The position numbers and the translations under genes were made by a program. DNA of 33,036 nucleotides, from positions 1 to 33,036 of the forward strand of contig JAHELV010000035.1 of NCBI GenBank assembly GCA_024644015.1, in the 5' to 3' direction. The notes under the pieces were generated by a model, which was given only the letters and a program-made list of their open reading frames with translations, did no database searches and was not told the DNA's origin. This document shows positions 23,327 to 33,036 of this stretch, piece after piece. Position 1 is the stretch's first letter. Every line of letters begins with the position of its first letter. The DNA is from Nitriliruptorales bacterium. Its GTDB lineage: Bacteria > Actinomycetota > Nitriliruptoria > Euzebyales > JAHELV01.

Positions 23327-24655
23327 ATGCCAAACTTCGTCAACCGCGAACGTGAGTTGCGGGCACTCGACCGCGCCTGTGGCGAGGACGGCGGGATGGC
23401 GGTCGTCTCGGGCCGGCGGCGGGTGGGCAAGACCGCGCTGATCGACCGGCTCGCCTCGACCCGTCGTGCCATCTTCCTTCCAGGCACCCGCGCACCGGTG
23501 TCCGAGGCGTTGCGCCGCCTCGAGGACCGGATCCGCATGGTGCTTCCGCCACAGGCCGGCGATCTGCTCGACCTGGGTCACCTCGACACCTGGGACGCGG
23601 CGCTGGGATACCTGCTGGCCCGCACGCGCGACGAGCCGTTGCTGCTGATCCTCGACGAGTTCCCCTATCTGTGCGAAGCCGACCAGACGCTGCCCAGCAC
23701 CCTGCAGGCCAGGTGGGACCATCGCGGCGGCAGCCACCTGTCGATCGTGCTGGCCGGCAGCCACGTCGGGCTGATGGAGGAGCTCGTCGCCGCCGACGCA
23801 CCGCTGTTCGGCCGCGCCGACGCCCACCTGCGCATGGCGCCGTTCACCTGGCGGGAGGCACGACTGCTCGTGGGCGGAGACGACCCCGACACATGGCTCG
23901 AGGCCTTCTGCACGGTCGGCGGCATGCCGCGGTACCTGACCCTGTGGGACCCGCGCGAAGATCTGCTGACCAACCTCACCGAGCTGCTCGACGGTCCGGG
24001 CGCCCCGCTCGGCGACGAGGGCACAGTGGTGCTCCAGGAGCTGACCCCCGGCTCCGCGGCCGCGCGGATACTCGAACTGATCGCGCTGGGCGCCGAGAGC
24101 TTCTCGGTGCTGCGCGAGCGCGCGGGCCTTGCGCCGGCATCCACCAGCGAGGCACTCGCGCTGCTCGAGGCGCTCGGCCTGGTCGAGCGCGTCACCCCCG
24201 TCGGCGAGGACGCCCGCCGGACACGTCGCGTCCGCTACGAGGTCCGCGACGCGTTCCTGCGGCTGTGGCTGGCCGTGGTGCTCCCCCATCGCGAGGCGTT
24301 CGAGCTCGGACGCGGCGCCGGCGTGCTGGCCGCCAACCGCATGACGCTGGCGACCAGCCAGCAGCGCAGCCTGCGCGCCGTCCTGCGCTCCGTGCTCGCC
24401 GACCAGCACCAGGCGGACTGCGGACCGTGGTGGGCGACGACGGGGGGCGGAGAGGTCGATGCCCTCGCGCTCGCCGGCGGCGCAGCGGTCGCTGCGGGCT
24501 GCGCCCAGTGGACGACGAACGCCGACGCGGACCGCGAACGGCGCCGCGTCCGCGACGTGCTCGCCGGTTCACCGTATGCCGCGCCCGAGGACGTCATGGT
24601 GCTCGCCCGCGACGGCCACGGCGTCACGCGACCAGGCGACCTGTACGCCGATTGA
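23327..24655 (+). CDS. AAA-type ATPase with DUF234-like C-terminus
   Basis: A 442-residue ATP-binding protein of the archaeal-ATPase (ATPase_2) type. Walker A is GRRRVGKTAL (residues 29-38), Walker B LLLILDEFPYL with D110 and E111, and a winged-helix region lies near 250-300. The C-terminal part matches the DUF234 layout, a PD-(D/E)xK-like domain. It keeps E376 and D378 (GGGEVDAL), but the usual GExKW reads GCAQW (C392, Q394), so nuclease activity is doubtful. Function in the family is poorly known. The ATG at 23327 directly follows ACTTCGGCA; an in-frame GTG 29 codons earlier follows another copy of the same nonamer and is an alternative start. It shows no link to the respiratory genes around it. 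Confidence 0.82.
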   Translation: MPNFVNRERELRALDRACGEDGGMAVVSGRRRVGKTALIDRLASTRRAIFLPGTRAPVSEALRRLEDRIRMVLPPQAGDLLDLGHLDTWDAALGYLLARTRDEPLLLILDEFPYLCEADQTLPSTLQARWDHRGGSHLSIVLAGSHVGLMEELVAADAPLFGRADAHLRMAPFTWREARLLVGGDDPDTWLEAFCTVGGMPRYLTLWDPREDLLTNLTELLDGPGAPLGDEGTVVLQELTPGSAAARILELIALGAESFSVLRERAGLAPASTSEALALLEALGLVERVTPVGEDARRTRRVRYEVRDAFLRLWLAVVLPHREAFELGRGAGVLAANRMTLATSQQRSLRAVLRSVLADQHQADCGPWWATTGGGEVDALALAGGAAVAAGCAQWTTNADADRERRRVRDVLAGSPYAAPEDVMVLARDGHGVTRPGDLYAD

Positions 24656-24726
24656 CCGCCGGAGACATCTGCCTGCGGTACGCGACAGCCGTCAGCCCGA
24701 GGCGGGCCGACGCATGGTGCGGCGTG

Positions 24727-25782
24727 CTAGGCGACCGTGATGTCACGCGACAGGTAGACGTCCTGGATGGCGTTCAGCAGCTCGATGCCTTCGACCGTCG
24801 GGCGCTGGAAGGCCTTCCGGCCCGATATCAGCCCCATGCCGCCGGCACGCTTGTTCACGACGGCGGTCCGCACGGCGGCCGCCAGGTCAGACGCTCCCGA
24901 CGACGCTCCGCCCGAGTTGATGAGCCCCGCGCGCCCCATGTAGCAGTTCACGACCTGCCACCGGGTCAGATCGATTGGGTGATCGGTCGTCAGCCGGTCA
25001 TAGACGAGGTCGTGGGTCCGCCCGTACCCGTCGATGGCCTGGTAACCACGATTGGTTTCTGGCTGCTTCTGCTTGATGATGTCCGCTTCGATGGTCACGC
25101 CGATGTGGTTCGCCTGCCCGGTGAGGTCGGCGGCGGTGTGGTAGTCGACGCCCTCGACCTTGAAGGCGCTGTTGCGCAGGTAGCACCACAACACCGTGAA
25201 CATGCCCAGCTCGTGGGCGTGTTGGAACGCCTCCCGGACCTCCTGCAACTGACGCGACGCCTCCGCGGATCCGAAGTAGATCGTGGCGCCCACGCCAACG
25301 GCGCCCAGATCGAACGCCTGGGAGACCGAGGCATACATGATCTGGTCGTGCACGTTGGGGTAGGTCAGCAACTCGTTGTGGTTGAGCTTGACGATGAACG
25401 GGATGCGATGGGCGAACCGTCGCGACACGGCGCCGAGCACGCCGACCGTCGTTGCGACGGCGTTGCACCCGCCGTCGATCGCCAACTCGACGATGTGCCG
25501 GGGATCGAAGTAGCGGGGGTTCGGGGCGAACGACGCGGCGCCGGAATGCTCGATGCCCTGATCGACAGGGAGGATCGAGACATAGCCGGTGCCCGACAGG
25601 CGCCCGTGGTCGAACAGCGCCTGCATATTGCGCATGACGGCGGGTGAGCGGTCGGTCCCGGCGACGACGCGTCCGACGAAGTCCGGACCGGGCAGGTACA
25701 GGTCGTCCCGGGGCACCGTCTTGCACTCGTGGTCCAGCAGGTCGGCGGCCTGGTCGCCGAGTGCAGAGATGATATCGGTCAT
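24727..25782 (-). CDS. fbaB: Class I (DhnA/FbaB-type) fructose-bisphosphate aldolase
   Basis: A 351-residue aldolase of the DhnA/FbaB class that cleaves fructose 1,6-bisphosphate or runs in reverse. The N-terminal core shows [14 protein letters not shown] (residues 69-82) and [18 protein letters not shown]. Candidate Schiff-base lysines are K132 (FIVKLNHNE) and K237 (IEADIIKQK); the latter fits the family position. GGASSGASD and [12 protein letters not shown] form the phosphate site. Length matches E. coli FbaB. The ATG at 25782 has GAGGAGC upstream. It is convergent with the ATPase gene, with a 71-base gap (24656-24726) showing no clear element, and is monocistronic or last after the response regulator. 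Confidence 0.93.
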   Translation of the reverse strand: MTDIISALGDQAADLLDHECKTVPRDDLYLPGPDFVGRVVAGTDRSPAVMRNMQALFDHGRLSGTGYVSILPVDQGIEHSGAASFAPNPRYFDPRHIVELAIDGGCNAVATTVGVLGAVSRRFAHRIPFIVKLNHNELLTYPNVHDQIMYASVSQAFDLGAVGVGATIYFGSAEASRQLQEVREAFQHAHELGMFTVLWCYLRNSAFKVEGVDYHTAADLTGQANHIGVTIEADIIKQKQPETNRGYQAIDGYGRTHDLVYDRLTTDHPIDLTRWQVVNCYMGRAGLINSGGASSGASDLAAAVRTAVVNKRAGGMGLISGRKAFQRPTVEGIELLNAIQDVYLSRDITVA

Positions 25783-25875
25783 GGCTGGCAGCTCCTCGCG
25801 TCCGTATGCATGCCAGACCGTACCCACCCGGCGTGCCCGGCTACCGGATCGGCGTTCAGGCCAGAGGGGCTGTGC

Positions 25876-26265
25876 TCAGCGGTTCCCGGGCGGCGCCACC
25901 GGCGCCACGGTCTGATCGATCGTGGCGAGCAGTGCCGACGCGATGAACGGCTTGGTCAGGTACGTGCACCCCAGTGCGCTGGCGGCAGCGCGGTCCTGCT
26001 CGGCTGTCCGGCCGGTCAGGAAGATCACCGGCAGGGTGTCGAGCCCGGGGCGATCGCGCAGTGCCCGGACCAGCGCGAACCCGTCCATGTCGGGCAGCCC
26101 GATGTCGAGCACGGCGACCTCGGGCACACCCGCCGGGCCGTCCACCGCGGTGAGCGCCTGACCCCCCGTCGCAGCGTCGAGCACGTGGTGCCCGGCTCGC
26201 CTGACGTTCGCTGCGATCACGTCGCGGACCATGTCGTCGTCCTCGACGACAAGTACGCGAGCCAC
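25876..26265 (-). CDS. Single-domain response regulator (receiver only)
   Basis: A 129-residue CheY-like receiver with no output domain. The acidic pair is in VVEDDD (D9-D11), the phosphoacceptor is D54 (AVLDIGLPDMDG), with T84 (FLTGRT) and K105 (LTKPF). All residues for phosphotransfer are present. The GTG at 26265 has GGAG 5 bases upstream. It is divergent from the hybrid kinase, whose Hpt domain is a natural partner, so it could be a phosphorelay shuttle or signal through protein contact (inference). The target is unknown. The 93 bases to fbaB show no certain element. Confidence 0.88.
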   Translation of the reverse strand: MARVLVVEDDDMVRDVIAANVRRAGHHVLDAATGGQALTAVDGPAGVPEVAVLDIGLPDMDGFALVRALRDRPGLDTLPVIFLTGRTAEQDRAAASALGCTYLTKPFIASALLATIDQTVAPVAPPGNR

Positions 26266-26277
26266 CGTCGCTCCATT

Positions 26278-26311
26278 CGTCGGCTCTTACCGACGCATAC
26301 CGTCGGCCGAC
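26278..26311. promoter_or_regulatory. Tandem inverted repeats between the response regulator and kinase genes
   Basis: CGTCGG, 6 bases, CCGACG, 5 bases, CGTCGG, CCGAC: alternating half-sites at 26278-26283, 26290-26295, 26301-26306 and 26307-26311. They cover a TACCGT (26298-26303) that could be the kinase -10. This is a candidate operator controlling both divergent genes. Confidence 0.4.
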
Positions 26312-26366
26312 ACTGATGCTCATGAAGCGCCCCTTCCCGGCGTGCCACAGATCGAGGATCGCGTTG

Positions 26367-29444
<3,078 letters not shown>

Positions 29445-29482
29445 CCGGCCCGTCCCCCCGTGCGCTGCCGCGCGGCCTGTCG

Positions 29483-30586
29483 TCAGGTCGCGTAGGAGTG
29501 CAGGCCGACGACGACGAGGTTGACGGCGAAGTACGTGACCATCAGGGCGACGAACGCCGACAACCCGACCCAGGCGGCCCTCCGGCCGCGCCAGCCGTAG
29601 GTCGCGCGCGCATGCAGGTAGGCGGCGTAGAGCACCCACGTGAAGAACGACCCGGTTTCCTTCGGGTCCCAGCCCCAGTACCGGCCCCACGCCTCCTCCG
29701 CCCAGATCGCACCGCAGACGATCGCGAAGGTGAATATCGGCAACGCGAACGCCGTGATGCGGTAGGCGAGGTTGTCCAGCTGCGCTGCCGGCGGCAGATA
29801 GGGCAACGCGTACCATGCGGCGACGCCGAGGAGCGCGCCCACCGGGGCCATCGACGTCCCACGGACCACGTCGTACTTCATCAGCCCCCACACGAAGAAG
29901 AAGGCGGCCGGTGCGACGACGAACCACACCGGTGACAGGACGCGACGCAGCTCCAGCGGTGAGCTGACGGCAGCGGGAGCATGCTCGCGTTCCGTGACGT
30001 CGATGCTCGCCGCACCCACGGTGCCCGCCGTGTAGCGCTGCCCGGAGCGATCTGCGAGGCGCCGCTCCCCCGCGTCACGTGCGAGGTAGAGGACGGTTGC
30101 CACCGCGGCAAGGATGAAGATCGCCGAGGCGCTGACCATGGCGGTGACATGGATCTTGAGCCAGTAGCTCTCGAGCGCCGGCACGGTGGGACCGGCCGGC
30201 ACGAACAGCATCGCGCCGGCCGACATCATGAGGACGGCGGCGGCGAGCACGAAACCCATGAGGTGGCCGAAACCCATCCGCCACTGCACCACCAGGAGCC
30301 CGCCGGCGACCGCGACGAGCGCCATGACCGACGAGTACTCGTACATGTTGGCCCACGGGACCCGGTCAGCGGCGACCCCTCGGGCGACCACGCTGCCCAC
30401 GTGGGCGGCCAGCCCGGTCGCCGCGAGCACTGTCACGGTGACGCCCATCCGGCGGCCGGTCACCGTCGGGGCCATCCGGCCATCGACAGCGACGCGCGTG
30501 AACGCCATGGCGAAGAACGCTGCGACCATCGCCGCGATGTAGGCGCCGAGCGCGACGAAGAACAGGGTGTTCGACAGGTCAGCCAT
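29483..30586 (-). CDS. ccsB: System II cytochrome c synthase subunit CcsB/CcsA (heme handling protein)
   Basis: A 367-residue polytopic protein of the CcmC/CcsA family that, with ResB, carries heme across the membrane and attaches it to apocytochrome c. The WWD domain is near residues 300-325 (WGRYWGWDPKETGSFFTW), followed by H325 (AYLHAR). Other conserved-type histidines are H62, H146 and H363 near the C-terminus. ATG 30586 (MADLSN) overlaps the resB stop by 8 bases (ATGGCTGA); an ATG three codons earlier is possible. Naming differs between organisms (ccsA or ccsB). It is convergent with the kinase gene, with a 38-base gap. Confidence 0.93.
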   Translation of the reverse strand: MADLSNTLFFVALGAYIAAMVAAFFAMAFTRVAVDGRMAPTVTGRRMGVTVTVLAATGLAAHVGSVVARGVAADRVPWANMYEYSSVMALVAVAGGLLVVQWRMGFGHLMGFVLAAAVLMMSAGAMLFVPAGPTVPALESYWLKIHVTAMVSASAIFILAAVATVLYLARDAGERRLADRSGQRYTAGTVGAASIDVTEREHAPAAVSSPLELRRVLSPVWFVVAPAAFFFVWGLMKYDVVRGTSMAPVGALLGVAAWYALPYLPPAAQLDNLAYRITAFALPIFTFAIVCGAIWAEEAWGRYWGWDPKETGSFFTWVLYAAYLHARATYGWRGRRAAWVGLSAFVALMVTYFAVNLVVVGLHSYAT

Positions 30587-32204
30587 GGTGCGCATCTGTC
30601 ATCGTGGTCTCCTGTGCCGCCGCTCCGGCCTCGGTCGGCAACGCCGTGCGCACCGCGGCGACGAGCGCGGCGAACGCGTCGGCGAACACCACTTTACGCT
30701 GCAGCGCGACCCCGGCGACCACCACGGTGGTCATGCCGTCGTCTGTCCGGTGGGCTTCGACCCACACCCGGCGACGGTAGCCGTACAGCGAGCTGATCAG
30801 GCCCACGAGCAGCAGCACGGAGCCCGCCAGCATCGTCCACCGACCGGGCGCGTGTGACACCTGAAAGCCCGACCACAGCGGCAGGTCGGCGAACTCCACC
30901 GTCAGGTTGGCCAGCAGGGGGTCGCTGGTGCCGCCCGGCACCAGCGTCGTGCCGGCCACGGGCTCGCCCTCGCGGATGAACCTGCTGGCGTCGACCGCTC
31001 GTTCCAGCCCGAGCTCGCCCACCCACAGGTCTGCGAACAGCACCGGCGCGTCGGGCTGCTCGCTGCGCGAGAACGGCCGGCCGCGGTCGTCGACGGCGAA
31101 ATCCGGCAGCAGGGCGAGGTCCAGCGCGATCTGGTCGGGAGAGCTCGTCTTGACTTTGGCGGTCCCGGTCCACACCCCACCGGAGTTGCCGAGCATCACG
31201 CGATCGTCGAACAGCACAGTGTCACCGGCTTTGACGATCACGTGCGGCGCCATGCCGAACCGCAGCTGGTACAGCTTCATGCCGTCATGGCGCAGCGGGT
31301 GGTTGGGGCGTACTCGCACGCCGGAGCGGACCACGTCGCCGTCCTCGATGATGCTCACGGTCGAGACGAAGTCGTCCGGCGTCCCGTTCGCGTGGTAGCT
31401 GGCATCGAAGTCGTCGAGACGGACCTGGAACCCTCGATGGTCGTCGATGCCGAAGTACCGCCCGGCGCGGACGTTGCCGTACACGATCCGCGTGTCGGTG
31501 AACGTGCCGCCCTCGACGACGTTGATCTGACCCGCGAAACCGAACGCCTGCGCGACCGCGACCCCGATCAGCAGAACATAGAACGCGGTGTGGAACAGCA
31601 GGTTGCCGCCCTCACGCCAGTGGCCGCGTTCCGCAGCGATCTGCTCGCGTCCCGACCGCGTCGTCGTGACGTCGATCGCGCGACGACGGAACCGCCGCCG
31701 TGCCAACAGCCCGTCCACGACGGCCAGCGCGGCCGTCGGGTCGAGTGTCGTGCGCAGCACGGTGTGGTTGCTCAGCCGCTCGAGGTTGCGACCTGCGGCC
31801 GGAGGGCGTCTGACGTTCCGCCAGAACGCCCGGTAGCGCGGAATCAGGCAGCCGGTGAGGCTGACGACGAGCAGCACCGTCAGGGTGGTGAACCACCACG
31901 AGCCGAACACGTCGAACAGGCCGGCGGCATCGAACATCCTGGCGATCGGCGCGCCCGGACCCGCCGTACCCGCGCGCCAGTTCGCGACCGTGTCGGGTAC
32001 CAGCGGCGCCTGAGGGATGAATGTCGCGACGATGCTGGCGATGGCGAGGCTGAACAGCAGGACCAGCGCCGTCGACATCTTGCGCAACCGGCGCCAGACG
32101 GCCAGCAGGGTCTCCCACGGGCCCGGGATGATCGGGAGTCGCGCCCAGCCGGTGGGTTGCCGGGGATCGGTGGCGTTCTGCGTTCGCGTCGTCGTCTCGG
32201 CCAT
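30579..32204 (-). CDS. resB: Cytochrome c biogenesis protein ResB/Ccs1
   Basis: A 541-residue partner of CcsB in the System II cytochrome c synthase. Two N-terminal helices (about 43-65 and 105-125), a third near 203-222 (LLFHTAFYVLLIGVAVAQ), and a fourth near 465-485 flank a large external domain (about 225-460). SWWFTTLTVLLVVSLTGC and LYQLRFG are typical ResB segments. Length is normal. The ATG at 32204 follows ccdA by 39 bases with GGTGGAG upstream. The overlap with ccsB indicates coupled synthesis of the two subunits. Confidence 0.93.
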   Translation of the reverse strand: MAETTTRTQNATDPRQPTGWARLPIIPGPWETLLAVWRRLRKMSTALVLLFSLAIASIVATFIPQAPLVPDTVANWRAGTAGPGAPIARMFDAAGLFDVFGSWWFTTLTVLLVVSLTGCLIPRYRAFWRNVRRPPAAGRNLERLSNHTVLRTTLDPTAALAVVDGLLARRRFRRRAIDVTTTRSGREQIAAERGHWREGGNLLFHTAFYVLLIGVAVAQAFGFAGQINVVEGGTFTDTRIVYGNVRAGRYFGIDDHRGFQVRLDDFDASYHANGTPDDFVSTVSIIEDGDVVRSGVRVRPNHPLRHDGMKLYQLRFGMAPHVIVKAGDTVLFDDRVMLGNSGGVWTGTAKVKTSSPDQIALDLALLPDFAVDDRGRPFSRSEQPDAPVLFADLWVGELGLERAVDASRFIREGEPVAGTTLVPGGTSDPLLANLTVEFADLPLWSGFQVSHAPGRWTMLAGSVLLLVGLISSLYGYRRRVWVEAHRTDDGMTTVVVAGVALQRKVVFADAFAALVAAVRTALPTEAGAAAQETTMTDAHHG

Positions 32205-32243
32205 CGACGCTCCACCCTACGGTTCGACGCGCCGAGGTCGCAC

Positions 32244-32996
32244 CTACAGCGCCGTTTCGAATCCGCCGATCACCGGCAGCAGCCGGTTGATGAACGCGTT
32301 CCACAGGCCGGTGGCGATGGCGATGCCGACCAGCATCAGCAGGATCCCGCCGATGATCTGGATGGTCCGGGCGTTGCGCCGCAGGAACCCCAGCGTGCGT
32401 CCGGCCTGCTGGAACGCCAGTCCCAGCAGGATGAACGGCACACCCAAGCCGATTGCGTAGATGAAGCCCAGTACTCCCCCCCGCACGGCGCTCCCGCCGG
32501 TCGCTGCGGACAGCGCGAAGATCGCCGACAGTGCGGGGCCGATGCACGGCGTCCATCCGACGCCGAATACGAAGCCCAATGGCATCGCACCCAACACGCC
32601 GCGGTCGATCGCCTGATCGGTGACCCGCGCCTCGCGGCGCAGCAGGTCGAACGGCAGCAGGCCCGTGAACGCCAGACCGAGGGCCGCGACGGTGACGCCG
32701 AGCGCAATCTGCCAGCCGCGGCTCTGCAGCGTCGCCGACAGGCTCCCGCCCAGCAGACCGAGCAGACTGAACGGGATCGCGAACCCGATGACGAACAGCA
32801 ACCCACCCGCCAGCACGCGCACGCGGCCACCGCCGGTCGACGACAGCTCCGTCGACGACAGCCCGGTCATGTACGACAGGTAGCCGGGCACCAGCGGCAC
32901 CACGCACGGCGACGCGAACGACACAACCCCTGCCGCGAATGCGACGGCGGCAGCGACCAGCAGGTTCGCGTCGGTGATCAACGCGCCAGGGCTCAT
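32244..32996 (-). CDS. ccdA: Thiol-disulfide interchange membrane protein CcdA
   Basis: A 250-residue membrane protein of the CcdA/DsbD-transmembrane family with six helices. It carries reducing power from cytoplasmic thioredoxin to the outside to reduce apocytochrome c cysteines. The two redox cysteines are C31 ([13 protein letters not shown]) and C151 ([10 protein letters not shown]). ATG 32996 has GGAGG 7 bases upstream. ResB and CcsB follow, so the run is a standard System II operon. No terminator is seen before resB. Confidence 0.95.
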   Translation of the reverse strand: MSPGALITDANLLVAAAVAFAAGVVSFASPCVVPLVPGYLSYMTGLSSTELSSTGGGRVRVLAGGLLFVIGFAIPFSLLGLLGGSLSATLQSRGWQIALGVTVAALGLAFTGLLPFDLLRREARVTDQAIDRGVLGAMPLGFVFGVGWTPCIGPALSAIFALSAATGGSAVRGGVLGFIYAIGLGVPFILLGLAFQQAGRTLGFLRRNARTIQIIGGILLMLVGIAIATGLWNAFINRLLPVIGGFETAL

Positions 32997-33036
32997 CGGC
33001 AGGCCTCCGCGGAGCCTGGTTCCACTGCGGCGCCAA
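32993..33036 (-). CDS. Possible C-terminal end of an upstream gene, perhaps a ResA/TlpA-type redoxin
   Basis: A 13-codon open tail ([13 protein letters not shown] then TGA) enters from the right edge and overlaps the ccdA start by 4 bases (ATGA), the same coupling used elsewhere here. Redoxin genes commonly precede ccdA, so this is the expected neighbour, but the fragment is too short to identify. Confidence 0.3.
   Translation of the reverse strand, partial: GAAVEPGSAEACR

Overview
The window is about 33 kb of dense, very GC-rich DNA (roughly 70% by eye). Codons end mostly in G or C, GTG starts are frequent, and genes are packed with short overlaps. The gene set is typical of an aerobic or facultatively aerobic actinobacterium: a 14-subunit-type complex I, the classical (o-succinylbenzoate) menaquinone route, heme A synthesis, and System II cytochrome c maturation. 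I see no RNA gene, insertion sequence, phage gene or CRISPR array. I infer a deep-branching, high-GC actinobacterium, but the exact lineage cannot be read from the sequence alone.

Layout. Positions 1-7074 (minus strand) hold the start of a complex I operon, nuoA-B-C-D-E-F-G, with nuoG running off the left edge. nuoH-N would be expected beyond it. A 256-base gap between nuoD and nuoE carries two perfect inverted repeats whose arms interleave, as in an RNA pseudoknot, ending just before the nuoE Shine-Dalgarno sequence. Positions 7223-14753 (minus) are a second operon-like run: amidohydrolase, menG, a polytopic membrane protein, a GT87 polyprenol-type glycosyltransferase, a SAM methyltransferase, then a geranylgeranyl-reductase-family flavoprotein. 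The last gene has its own promoter, covered by a perfect CRP-type palindrome and preceded by two 32-base direct repeats.

Positions 14938-21681 are the menaquinone core. A MerR-type regulator is fused by an ATGA overlap to menF (plus). menA, menC and menD run leftwards (minus) and menE runs rightwards. A hairpin sits between the convergent menF and menD. From 21775 come ctaA, a small membrane protein and a DUF234-type ATPase (plus), then a class I fructose-bisphosphate aldolase (minus). A single-domain response regulator is divergent from a large CHASE/PAS hybrid histidine kinase with its own receiver and Hpt domains (25876-29444). The right end (29483-33036, minus) is the ccdA-resB-ccsB cytochrome c maturation operon, with a possible redoxin tail at the edge.

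Functionally the window is a respiratory-chain assembly island: NADH entry (Nuo), the quinone pool (Men enzymes plus probable side-chain reduction), and oxidase and cytochrome c cofactor assembly (CtaA, Ccd/Res/Ccs). Five gene starts here (amidohydrolase, merR, menC, menE, ctaA) show the same TANNNT-N6/7-start arrangement expected of leaderless transcripts. The most unusual signals are the interleaved inverted repeats before nuoE, the operator and repeat cluster before the flavoprotein gene, and an amidohydrolase in the menG operon that lacks the usual deaminase residues.
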